Positions 36,371 to 45,897 of a stretch of 64,000 nt of DNA are shown piece after piece. The translations under genes were made by a program, and so were the position numbers. The stretch comes from Paracoccus sp. N5 (GTDB taxonomy: Bacteria; Pseudomonadota; Alphaproteobacteria; Rhodobacterales; Rhodobacteraceae), in assembly GCF_000371965.1 (NCBI RefSeq), contig NZ_AQUO01000001.1, positions 1,806,001-1,870,000 of the forward strand, in the 5' to 3' direction. Positions within the stretch are counted from its first letter, which is position 1. Each line of letters opens with the position of its first letter. Under the pieces are notes generated by a model. It worked only from the letters and a program-made list of their open reading frames with translations, had not been told where the DNA came from and did not search any database.

Positions 36371-37904
36371 ACTGATCTTGATCCCCGGCGAAACCACCCT
36401 GGCGCAGCTCGAGCGCGTCTGGCGCGAGGGGCTGGCCGTGCGGCTGGCCGACAGCGCCCGTCCCGGCATCGCCGAATCCGCCGCCCGCATCGAGGCCGCG
36501 GCCAATGGCGACGTGCCGGTCTATGGTGTGAACACCGGCTTCGGCAAGCTCGCCTCGATCAAGATCGCGTCCAAGGACACCGCGACGCTGCAAAGGAACC
36601 TGATCCTGTCGCATTGCTGCGGCGTGGGCGAGCCGGTCGAGCCGGAAACCGTGCGCCTGATCCTGGTGCTGAAGCTTCTGTCGCTGGGCCGCGGCGCCTC
36701 GGGCGTGCGTCCCGAGGTCATCGCGCTGATCGAGGCGATGCTGGCGCGCGGCGTGCTGCCGGTGATCCCGTCGCAGGGCTCGGTCGGGGCCTCGGGCGAC
36801 CTGGCGCCGCTGGCGCATATGGCCGCCGCCATGCTGGGTGAGGGCCGCGCGGTCTATCAGGGCCGCGAGATGCCCTCGGCCGAGGCGCTGGCGAGCGCCG
36901 GCCTTGCGCCCGTGGTGCTGGCCGCGAAAGAGGGGCTGGCGCTGATCAACGGCACCCAGGTCTCGACCGCCTTCGCGCTGGCGGGGCTGTTCGACGCCTT
37001 CGCCTCGGCCCGGGCGGCGCTGGTCACCTCGTCGCTGTCGACCGATGCGATCATGGGCTCGACCGCGCCCTTCCTGGACGAAATCCACACGCTGCGCGGC
37101 CATCGCGGCCAGATCCTCGCGGCGCGGACCATCCGGGCGCTGATGGAGGGATCCGAGATCCGCGAGAGCCATCGCGAGGGCGATACCCGCGTCCAGGATC
37201 CCTATTGCATCCGCTGCCAGCCGCAGGTGACGGGCGCCTGCATCGACCTGCTGACCCAGGCCGCGCGCACGCTGGAGATCGAGGCCAATGCCGCGACCGA
37301 CAACCCGCTGGTGCTGGTCGGCGCCGACCGCATCGTCTCGGGCGGGAACTTCCATGCCGAGCCGGTGGCCTTCGCCGCCGACCAGATCGCGCTGGCCATT
37401 GCCGAGATCGGCGCGATTTCCCAGCGCCGCATCGCGCTGATGGTCGATCCGGCGCTGAGCCATGACCTGCCGCCCTTCCTGACCCCCGATCCGGGGCTGA
37501 ATTCGGGGCTGATGATCGCGGAAGTGACCTCGGCCGCGCTGATGAGCGAGAACAAGCATCTGGCGACGCCGTGCTCGACCGACTCGACGCCGACTTCGGC
37601 GAACCAGGAGGATCACGTCTCCATGGCCGCGCATGGCGCGCGCCGGCTTCGCCGCATGAACGCGAACCTGGCGCAGATCCTGGGCATCGAGGCGCTTTGC
37701 GCCAGCGCCGGCGTCGAGTTCCGCGCGCCGCTGAAGACCTCGGTCGTGCTGCAAAAGGTCATCGCCACGCTGCGGGCGGTGATCCCGGCGCTGGACCAGG
37801 ACCGCTACATGGCCCCCGACCTGGCCGAGGCGGCGCGGCTGATCCACGACGGCACCCTGGTCGCGGCGGTGCCCGCAGGTCTGCTGGCCGAGGTGACGGC
37901 ATGA
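36363..37904 (+). CDS. hutH: Histidine ammonia-lyase HutH
   Basis: First enzyme of histidine breakdown, giving urocanate and ammonia (513 aa, usual length). The self-formed MIO cofactor comes from Ala143-Ser144-Gly145 in GSVGASGDLAPL. Tyr in PVYGVNTGFG and the Gln/Phe region QEDHVSM are present. Start is TTG at 36363 with GGAGG 5-6 nt upstream, inside the hutI 3' end. The hutG ATG overlaps its stop (ATGA). Confidence 0.97.
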   Translation: MSELILIPGETTLAQLERVWREGLAVRLADSARPGIAESAARIEAAANGDVPVYGVNTGFGKLASIKIASKDTATLQRNLILSHCCGVGEPVEPETVRLILVLKLLSLGRGASGVRPEVIALIEAMLARGVLPVIPSQGSVGASGDLAPLAHMAAAMLGEGRAVYQGREMPSAEALASAGLAPVVLAAKEGLALINGTQVSTAFALAGLFDAFASARAALVTSSLSTDAIMGSTAPFLDEIHTLRGHRGQILAARTIRALMEGSEIRESHREGDTRVQDPYCIRCQPQVTGACIDLLTQAARTLEIEANAATDNPLVLVGADRIVSGGNFHAEPVAFAADQIALAIAEIGAISQRRIALMVDPALSHDLPPFLTPDPGLNSGLMIAEVTSAALMSENKHLATPCSTDSTPTSANQEDHVSMAAHGARRLRRMNANLAQILGIEALCASAGVEFRAPLKTSVVLQKVIATLRAVIPALDQDRYMAPDLAEAARLIHDGTLVAAVPAGLLAEVTA

Positions 37905-38692
37905 TCCCGGTCGAGGTCGTCCAAGGCGCGGGCCCGGTCATCTTGGGCCTGCCGCATACCGGGACCTGGCTGCCCGACGAGATCCGCACGGCGCTGAACC
38001 CGCGCGGGCAGGTGCTGGCCGATACCGACTGGCATATCCACCGGCTCTATGACGGGCTGCTGCCCGGCGCGACCACGGTGCGGGCGACCTTCCACCGCTA
38101 TGTCATCGACGCCAATCGCGGCCCCGACGACGCGAGCCTCTATCCCGGCCAGAACACCACCGGCCTGGTGCCGCTGACCGATTTCGACGGCGCGCCGATC
38201 TGGGAGGTGGAGCCGACCGCCGAGGACATCGCCGCCCGCAAGGCGCAGTTCCACGCCCCCTATCACGCCGCGCTGGCCGCCGAGATTGCGCGGGTGAAGG
38301 CGAAGCACGGGGTGGCGATCCTTTATGACTGCCACTCGATCCGCTCGGTGATCCCGTTCCTGTTCGACGGCGTGCTGCCGGATTTCAACATCGGCACCAA
38401 CAGCGGGGCGTCCTGCGCGCCGGCCATCGAGGCCGCCACGCAGGAGGTCGCAGCCGCGACGGGCCGGACCCATGTTCTGAACGGCCGCTTCAAGGGCGGC
38501 TGGACGACGCGGCATTACGGCCAGCCGGGGCAGGGCGTCCACGCGATCCAGATGGAACTGGCGCAGGCGACGCATCTGGCGACCGAGGCCCCGCCCTTTG
38601 CCTATGACGAGGCCAAGGCCGAGGCGCTGCGGGTGCCGCTGAAGGAGATCCTGACCCGCCTTGCCGCGCTGGCGCCGGAGCTGCGGGCATGA
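37901..38692 (+). CDS. hutG: N-formylglutamate deformylase HutG
   Basis: A 263-residue zinc amidohydrolase of the FGase family converting N-formylglutamate to glutamate and formate, the last step after HutF. Motifs include LGLPHTGTWLP (His at about 19), DANRGPDDASLYPGQNTTGL, and DCHSIRSVIPFLFDG with a metal His. Joined by ATGA overlaps both to hutH upstream and to the CoA-transferase gene downstream. Confidence 0.94.
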   Translation: MIPVEVVQGAGPVILGLPHTGTWLPDEIRTALNPRGQVLADTDWHIHRLYDGLLPGATTVRATFHRYVIDANRGPDDASLYPGQNTTGLVPLTDFDGAPIWEVEPTAEDIAARKAQFHAPYHAALAAEIARVKAKHGVAILYDCHSIRSVIPFLFDGVLPDFNIGTNSGASCAPAIEAATQEVAAATGRTHVLNGRFKGGWTTRHYGQPGQGVHAIQMELAQATHLATEAPPFAYDEAKAEALRVPLKEILTRLAALAPELRA

Positions 38693-39837
38693 AGCCGCTT
38701 ACGGGCATCAAGGTGCTGGACCTGTCCCGCGTGCTGGCGGGGCCCTATTGCACCGCGCTTCTGGCCGATCTGGGGGCCGAGATCATCAAGCTGGAGCCGC
38801 CCTCGGGCGACGACTACCGCCATATCGGCCCGTTCAAGGACGGCGAAAGCGCGCTGTTCACGCTGAACAACCGCGGCAAGCAAAGCCTGGTGCTGGACCT
38901 GAAGAACCCCGCCGACCTGGCACTGGCGCGTGCCATCGCGGCAAAGGTGGACGTGGTGGTGGAAAACTTCCGCCCCGGCGTTGCGGCCCGGCTGGGGCTG
39001 GGTGCCGAGGAACTGCGCGCGGCGAATCCGCGGCTGGTCTATTGCTCGATCTCGGGCTTCGGCCAGGACGGGCCGTTCCGCGACCTGCCGGCCTATGACC
39101 TGGTGGTGCAGGCCATGTCGGGGCTGATGGCCGGCACGGGCGAGGAGGGCGGCGCGCCGCTGAAGACCGGCGAAAGCATGGCCGACCTGATCGCCGGCCT
39201 GTTCGGCAGCTGGGCGATCATGGCAGCGCTGGTCAATCGCAACGCCACCGGGCAGGGCGCCACGCTGGACGTGGCCATGTATGACGCGCTGTTTTCCATG
39301 CTGACCACCAGCCATGCGCTGCATCTCTATGCCGGGGTGCTGCCGCAGCGGGTGGGCAACCGCCATCCGCTCTCCACCCCCTTCGGCTGCTTTGCCACCA
39401 GCGACGGGCAGGTGGTGATCGCGGTGCTGAACCCTCGCCAGTTCACAGCGCTCGCCACGCTGATCGGCGCGCCCGAGGCTGCGGACGACCCGCGCTTTGC
39501 CAGCGACGAAAGCCGCACCGCGCATGAGCCGGACCTCAAGCGCCTGATCGAGAGCTGGTCGCGCGACCTGACCACCGAGGAAGCCGTCGCCGCCCTGGCC
39601 GGCGCGGGCCTGCCCGCCGCGCCGATCTGGGACATTGCCCAGGCGGCGGGCAACGAGCATGCGCAGACGCGCGGGCTGGTCAGCCGCCTGCCGCATCCGG
39701 TGCTGGGACTGGCGCCGACCATCGGCCAGCCGGTGCGCTTCGACGGAGAGAAACCCGTGGCCGAGACCTCGGCCCCGCGGCTTGGCGGCGACCGCGCCGC
39801 CATCCTGCGCGCATTCGGATTGGAGGAGACCGCATGA
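38689..39837 (+). CDS. CaiB/BaiF family CoA-transferase within the hut operon
   Basis: A class III (formyl-CoA transferase type) CoA-transferase of 382 residues. The N-terminal LDLSRVLAGPYCTALLADLGAE fold, the NNRGKQSLVLDLK CoA-contact region and VENFRPGV are typical. The nucleophilic Asp is Asp166 in GESMADLIAG. The enzyme moves CoA between carboxylic acids without ATP. Its ATG overlaps the hutG stop and its stop overlaps the next ATG, so it is an integral hut operon gene. It is not part of known hut chemistry. Inference: it activates a urocanate-related acid such as imidazole propionate, as CaiB does for carnitine-related acids. Confidence 0.9.
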   Translation: MKPLTGIKVLDLSRVLAGPYCTALLADLGAEIIKLEPPSGDDYRHIGPFKDGESALFTLNNRGKQSLVLDLKNPADLALARAIAAKVDVVVENFRPGVAARLGLGAEELRAANPRLVYCSISGFGQDGPFRDLPAYDLVVQAMSGLMAGTGEEGGAPLKTGESMADLIAGLFGSWAIMAALVNRNATGQGATLDVAMYDALFSMLTTSHALHLYAGVLPQRVGNRHPLSTPFGCFATSDGQVVIAVLNPRQFTALATLIGAPEAADDPRFASDESRTAHEPDLKRLIESWSRDLTTEEAVAALAGAGLPAAPIWDIAQAAGNEHAQTRGLVSRLPHPVLGLAPTIGQPVRFDGEKPVAETSAPRLGGDRAAILRAFGLEETA

Positions 39838-40988
39838 GCGACGACTGGCCCATGCTGGCCGAAGAGGAACGGCTGTTCTGCGACGTGCTGGAGCGGATCT
39901 GCGCCGAGCGGATCGCGCCCAAGGCCGCCGAGACGGACGAGACCTCGGCTTTCGTCCATGACCAGCTTGCCCTGCTGGGCGAGGCCGGCATGATGGGCGC
40001 GAACCTGCCCGAGGCATGCGGCGGCTCGGGCATCTCGGCCCCGGCGCTTTTGCGGGCGGTCGCCATCGTGGCGGGGGCCTGCGGCTCCACGGCCTCGGCG
40101 CTGACGGCGCATTACCTGGCGACCGACTCGATCCTGATCGGCGGGTCTGAATCGCAAAAGCAGCAATGGCTGCCGAAAGCCGCCGCCGGCGAGGCGCTGG
40201 GGGCCTTCGCCCTGACCGAGCCGACCGCCGGCTCGGACCCCGCCGACATGAAGACCCGTGCCCGCCGCACGGAAACCGGCTGGCACCTGAAGGGCACGAA
40301 ATGCTTCATCTCGAACGGCGGCGTGGCGGATTTCATCACCGTCTATGCGGTGACCGACCCCGACAAGGGCCATCGCGGCATCTCGGCCTTCATCCTGCCC
40401 AAGGGCACGCCGGGGCTGGAGCCGGGCGCGCCGGAAAGGACCATGGGGCTGAAGGGCGGGCATGTCTTCACCCTGAACCTCGACTGCCAGCTGCCCGAGG
40501 AGGCGCTGCTGGGCGAGGCGGGCAGGGGCTTCCGCACCGCCATGCAGGTGCTCGACAACGGCCGCATCGAGGTCGCGGCGCAATGCCTGGGGCTGGCGAA
40601 AGCGGCCATGGATGCCGCCATCGCCTATGCCAAGGACCGCGTGATCGGCGGCGAGCGGCTGACCGACCGGCAGGGCATCCGCTGGATGATCGCCGACATG
40701 GGCGTCGCCTATCGGCAGGCGCTGCTGCTGTCGCAGGACGCCGCGCGCCAGCGCCAGCACGCCCATGACCACGGCGGGCGCTTCTCGCTCGCCTCCAGCA
40801 TGGCCAAGCTTGCCGCCAGCGAGGCGGCGGGCCGGATCGCCGATACCGCGCTGCAACTGCATGGCGGCTATGGTTACACCCGCGACTTCCCCATCGAGAG
40901 GATCGCCCGCGACCTGCGCATCATGCGCATCTACGAGGGCTCCTCGGAAATCCAACGCATCATCATTTCCGGCAACATGCTGGCCTGA
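39834..40988 (+). CDS. Acyl-CoA dehydrogenase within the hut operon
   Basis: An FAD flavoenzyme of 384 residues in the short/medium-chain acyl-CoA dehydrogenase fold. FAD and substrate motifs FALTEPTAGSDPADM (125-139) and KCFISNGGVADF (156-167), then ADTALQLHGGYGYTRDFPIER, are intact. The catalytic base is Glu368 in IYEGSSEIQR. It introduces a 2,3-double bond into acyl-CoA, passing electrons to ETF. Coupled by ATGA to the CoA-transferase and 12 bp before hutU. Together the pair mirrors CaiA/CaiB. Inference: imidazolepropionyl-CoA to urocanoyl-CoA; a branched or short acyl-CoA is the alternative. Confidence 0.9.
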   Translation: MSDDWPMLAEEERLFCDVLERICAERIAPKAAETDETSAFVHDQLALLGEAGMMGANLPEACGGSGISAPALLRAVAIVAGACGSTASALTAHYLATDSILIGGSESQKQQWLPKAAAGEALGAFALTEPTAGSDPADMKTRARRTETGWHLKGTKCFISNGGVADFITVYAVTDPDKGHRGISAFILPKGTPGLEPGAPERTMGLKGGHVFTLNLDCQLPEEALLGEAGRGFRTAMQVLDNGRIEVAAQCLGLAKAAMDAAIAYAKDRVIGGERLTDRQGIRWMIADMGVAYRQALLLSQDAARQRQHAHDHGGRFSLASSMAKLAASEAAGRIADTALQLHGGYGYTRDFPIERIARDLRIMRIYEGSSEIQRIIISGNMLA

Positions 40989-41000
40989 ACGGAGAGAGAC

Positions 41001-42665
<1,665 letters not shown>

Positions 42666-42671
42666 TCCAAG

Positions 42672-42705
42672 GGGCGCGGGTGCGCAACGCACCGCCCCCG
42701 CGCCC
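42672..42705 (+). other. GC-rich stem-loop between hutU and the binding-protein gene
   Basis: Outer arms GGGCGCG (42672-42678) and CGCGCCC (42699-42705), inner arms GGTGCG (42679-42684) and CGCACC (42688-42693). No T tract follows, so it is more likely an mRNA-stability or partial-termination element, as often found next to periplasmic binding-protein genes. Confidence 0.5.
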
Positions 42706-42732
42706 GTCACCTGTCCAACAACGGAGAAAGAC

Positions 42733-43542
42733 ATGAGTTTTCGCATGAGCCTGAAAGCCGCCGCCATCAGCCTGATCGCGCTGGGCACCGCCGCGCAGGC
42801 CGACCAGCTGGCCGACATCAAGGCGGCGGGCAAGATCGTCACCGCGACCGACATGCATTATGCCCCCTTCGACATGCTGTCGAACGGCACCTATGAGGGC
42901 ATGACCAAGGACCTGTTCGACGAGGTCAGCAAGGAAATCGGCGTCGAGCCGGTCTATCAGGACATCCCCTGGACCGCCGAGCTGCCGGGCCTCGAAGTCA
43001 AGAAATTCGACATCGTCATCGCGCCCGTCACCATCACGCCCGAGCGGCTGGAGCGTTACACCTTCACCCTGCCGATTGCCGATGCCACCGTCTCGCTGGT
43101 CAAGGCCGCGAACAGCGACCTGAAGAAGCCCGAGGACATCAAGGGCAAGACCGTCGGCGTCCAGCAGGGCACCGCGCAGTTCAAGCAGCTGCAAGCCTAT
43201 GGCGAAAGCCTGGGCGGCGTGGACGTCAAGGAATACGGCACCACCGACGAGGCCTATGCCGACCTGGTCGCCGGCCGGCTGGACGCGGTGGCGGGCTCGC
43301 TGCCGAACCTGACCTATCTGGTCAAGAACCGCCCCGAGAGCTTCGCGCTGTTCGAGCCGGCGCAATTCGGCCAGCCGACCTATTTCGCCTGGGTGCTGCG
43401 CAAGGATGCCGACAGCGACAGCTTCGCCAAGGCGATCAACGACGCGCTGCTGAAGATGACCGACGACGGCCGCGTCAAGGCGATCCAGGAGAAATGGCTG
43501 GGCAGCTATACCGAACTGCCGCGCGAAGTCCCGGCGAACTGA
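42733..43542 (+). CDS. Polar amino-acid ABC transporter substrate-binding protein (hut-linked)
   Basis: Periplasmic binding protein of 269 residues, SBP_bac_3 family. Signal peptide ends QADQ at about residue 23. The mature start LADIKAAGKIVTATDMHYAPFDM and the LKKPEDIKGKTVGVQQGT hinge region match lysine/arginine/ornithine/histidine binding proteins. Position at the end of the hut operon suggests histidine, urocanate or another imidazole acid as ligand. GGAGAAAG precedes the ATG. Confidence 0.9.
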   Translation: MSFRMSLKAAAISLIALGTAAQADQLADIKAAGKIVTATDMHYAPFDMLSNGTYEGMTKDLFDEVSKEIGVEPVYQDIPWTAELPGLEVKKFDIVIAPVTITPERLERYTFTLPIADATVSLVKAANSDLKKPEDIKGKTVGVQQGTAQFKQLQAYGESLGGVDVKEYGTTDEAYADLVAGRLDAVAGSLPNLTYLVKNRPESFALFEPAQFGQPTYFAWVLRKDADSDSFAKAINDALLKMTDDGRVKAIQEKWLGSYTELPREVPAN

Positions 43543-43581
43543 GCCACGCCGGCGCGGGGCCAGCGCGCCCCGCCCGGACCT

Positions 43582-43605
43582 TCCGGCGCCCTGCCGCGCG
43601 CCGGA
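43582..43605 (+). other. Hairpin between the binding-protein and permease genes
   Basis: Perfect 8-bp arms TCCGGCGC (43582-43589) and GCGCCGGA (43598-43605) in the 118-bp gap. A second small palindrome GGGGATGGTCCCC lies further on. Such elements commonly reduce read-through so that binding protein exceeds permease; no T tract is present. Confidence 0.45.
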
Positions 43606-43660
43606 CGCAAGACGCGGGCAACGGGGATGGTCCCCGCCCGCCATCGTCAGGAAGGCGCGC

Positions 43661-44308
43661 ATGTTTTCGATCCCTGTCTTTCTTGAAAGCTTCCAGCCGC
43701 TGTTCTGGGCCGCGCGCTATACGCTGCTGATCTCGGTCCTGGGCATCGGCCTGGGGCTGGTGATCGGCACGCTGGTCTGCGCAGCGCGGCTGTCGCCCTA
43801 TCCGGCGCTGCGCGCCTTCGGCGGGCTCTGGGTCAGCTTCCTGCGCGGCGTGCCGCTGCTGGTGCAGCTTCTGGTGTTCTATTACTCGCTGCCGGTGATC
43901 GGGGTCGACATCCCGGCCACCGCCGCCGCGGTGATCTGCGTCGGCGTCTGCGCCAGCGCCTATATCAGCGAGATCTGGCGCGGCGCCATCGCCGCCCTGC
44001 CGCGCGGCCAGACCGAGGCGGCGACCGCCATCGGCATGACCCCGCGCGACACCTGGATCCGGGTGATCCTGCCGCAGGCCTTCACCCTGTCGCTGCCGGC
44101 GCTGGTCAATGAGCTGATCCTGCTGGTCAAGGCCAGCTCGCTGGTCTCGGTGGTGGGCATCCTGGAGATCACCCGCGCCAGCCAGGCCCAGGCCGCGACC
44201 ACCTTCCGCCCGCTGGAAGTCTATATCGCGGCGGCCTGCATCTATCTGGCGATCAACCTGTGCCTTGCGGCGCTGGGACGTTACCTCGAACACAGGACGG
44301 CCGTGTGA
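43661..44308 (+). CDS. Polar amino-acid ABC transporter permease 1 (HisQ-like)
   Basis: Inner-membrane permease (215 aa) with about five helices. The conserved HisMQ stretch FLRGVPLLVQLLVFYYSLP follows helix 2, and the ATPase-docking EAA loop is EAATAIGMTPRDTWIRVILP (about 125-145). Forms a heterodimer with the next gene product. Overlaps permease 2 by TGATG. Confidence 0.92.
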   Translation: MFSIPVFLESFQPLFWAARYTLLISVLGIGLGLVIGTLVCAARLSPYPALRAFGGLWVSFLRGVPLLVQLLVFYYSLPVIGVDIPATAAAVICVGVCASAYISEIWRGAIAALPRGQTEAATAIGMTPRDTWIRVILPQAFTLSLPALVNELILLVKASSLVSVVGILEITRASQAQAATTFRPLEVYIAAACIYLAINLCLAALGRYLEHRTAV

Positions 44309-44964
44309 TGGACCTGATCGAACAATACGGACCGATGCTGCTGCGCGGCTTCGGCATCACCGTGCTGTGCTGGATTCTCGGCACGATCTTCGGCATGGCG
44401 CTGGGGCTGGTGATCGCGCTGGTCCAGCGTTACGCGCCGCGCCCGGTGCGCTGGCTGATCCAGGTCTATATCGAGGTGATCCGCGGCACGCCGTTCCTGG
44501 TCCAGCTTTTCGTGCTTTATTACGGCGGCCCGCTGGTCGGGCTGCGGCTGGACGCGCTGCCGGCGGGCCTTCTGGGCCTGACCATCTATGGCAGCCCCTA
44601 TTTCGCCGAGATCTTCCGCTCGGGCTTCCGCGCCGTGCCGCATGGCCAGATCGAGGCCGCCCGCGCCATCGGCATGGCCGAGCCCGCCATCATCCGCCGC
44701 ATCCTGCTGCCGCTGGGCCTGGTGTCCTCGCTGCCGGCGCTGGTCAATTTCTCGATCATCCTGACCAAGGAGACGGTGATCCTGTCCATCATCACCGTGC
44801 CCGAGCTGATGTATCAGGTCAGCCGCATGTCGACCGAGACCTTCCGCTATGTCGAGGCGAACCTGGTGCTGGCGCTGTTCTTCTGGTTGCTGGTCGAGAC
44901 GATCAGCCGGCTCGGCCGCCGGTTCGAGCGCCGCATCACCCAACATCTGATCGAAAGGACCTGA
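44308..44964 (+). CDS. Polar amino-acid ABC transporter permease 2 (HisM-like)
   Basis: A 218-residue partner permease with the same fold: EVIRGTPFLVQLFVLYYGGP and an EAA loop EAARAIGMAEPAIIRRILLP. Start ATG lies in the stop of permease 1; an in-frame upstream extension lies wholly inside that gene and is unlikely. The ATPase gene follows after 3 bp. Confidence 0.92.
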   Translation: MDLIEQYGPMLLRGFGITVLCWILGTIFGMALGLVIALVQRYAPRPVRWLIQVYIEVIRGTPFLVQLFVLYYGGPLVGLRLDALPAGLLGLTIYGSPYFAEIFRSGFRAVPHGQIEAARAIGMAEPAIIRRILLPLGLVSSLPALVNFSIILTKETVILSIITVPELMYQVSRMSTETFRYVEANLVLALFFWLLVETISRLGRRFERRITQHLIERT

Positions 44965-44967
44965 ACG

Positions 44968-45738
44968 ATGCAGGCATCCTCCGTCGAGATCCGCAAGGTC
45001 AACAAGTTCTACGGCCCCTTCCACGCGCTGAAGGACGTGGACCTGTCCATCCCGCCCGGCAAGGTGACCTGCCTGATCGGGCCCTCGGGCTCGGGCAAGT
45101 CGACGCTTCTGCGCTGCATCAACTTCCTCGAGGAATACGACTCGGGCGAGATCCGCATCGACGGCCAGCTGATCGGCTATGAGAGCCCGGGCCGCAAGAT
45201 GTCGGGCCGCCGCTTGCGCGAGATGCGGCGCGGCATCGGCATGGTGTTCCAGCAGTTCAACCTGTGGCCGCATATGACCGCGCAGCAGAACGTGGCCGAG
45301 GGGCTGATCCGCGTGCGCGGCCTGGCGCGGCCCGAGGCCGAGCGGCGCGCCGCCGAGGCGCTGGCCAAGGTCGGGCTGGCCGACAAGATGGGCAACCACC
45401 CGGCGCGGCTGTCGGGCGGCCAGCAGCAGCGCGTCGCCATCGCCCGCGCCATCGCCATGGAGCCGCGGCTGATGCTCTTCGACGAGCCGACCTCGGCCTT
45501 GGACCCCGAACTGGTGGGCGAGGTGCTGAACGTGATGAAGGCGCTGGCCGCCGAGGGCATGACCATGGTCGTGGTCACGCATGAGATGGGCTTCGCCGCC
45601 CATGTCGCCGACCAGGTCGCCTTCATGGAAAAGGGCGAGCTGGTGGCGGTGGACAGCCCGCAGGGCATCTTCCAGGTGCCGAAGGACCAGCGCATCCAGA
45701 ACTTCCTGCGCACCTATCACGAGCGCAACAGCTTCTGA
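44968..45738 (+). CDS. Polar amino-acid ABC transporter ATP-binding protein (HisP-like)
   Basis: ATPase of the hut-linked importer, 256 aa. Walker A GPSGSGKST is at 38-46, Q-loop GMVFQQFNLWPH, signature LSGGQQQRVAIARA, Walker B LMLFDEPTSALDPE, and the switch His in VVVTHEMGFA. It completes a full binding-protein/two-permease/ATPase set transcribed after hutU. The operon ends in a 14-bp hairpin just downstream. Confidence 0.94.
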   Translation: MQASSVEIRKVNKFYGPFHALKDVDLSIPPGKVTCLIGPSGSGKSTLLRCINFLEEYDSGEIRIDGQLIGYESPGRKMSGRRLREMRRGIGMVFQQFNLWPHMTAQQNVAEGLIRVRGLARPEAERRAAEALAKVGLADKMGNHPARLSGGQQQRVAIARAIAMEPRLMLFDEPTSALDPELVGEVLNVMKALAAEGMTMVVVTHEMGFAAHVADQVAFMEKGELVAVDSPQGIFQVPKDQRIQNFLRTYHERNSF

Positions 45739-45748
45739 CGGGGCGCGC

Positions 45749-45825
45749 GGGGGCTCTGCCCCCCGCCTGGCCGGCCCCTCGACGGGGCCGGCCAGGCGTC
45801 CCCCGGGATATTTCCACAAGAAAGA
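45749..45825 (+). terminator. Hairpin terminator of the hut-transport operon, with dispersed repeat module
   Basis: GGGGGC TCT GCCCCC (45749-45763) is followed by a perfect 14-bp stem, GCCTGGCCGGCCCC (45765-45778) and GGGGCCGGCCAGGC (45784-45797), with loop TCGAC. Then comes CCCCCGGGATATTTCC with AAGAAAGAA, the same module as at 18432-18458. The stem strength suggests termination although the T tract is poor. Confidence 0.7.
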
Positions 45826-45897
45826 AAGCCGGGGCCGTGGGGCTTGCGCTGGGGCCTGGGCGGCATAACTGACAGGGGCAACTTGCAGGAGCGCCTC

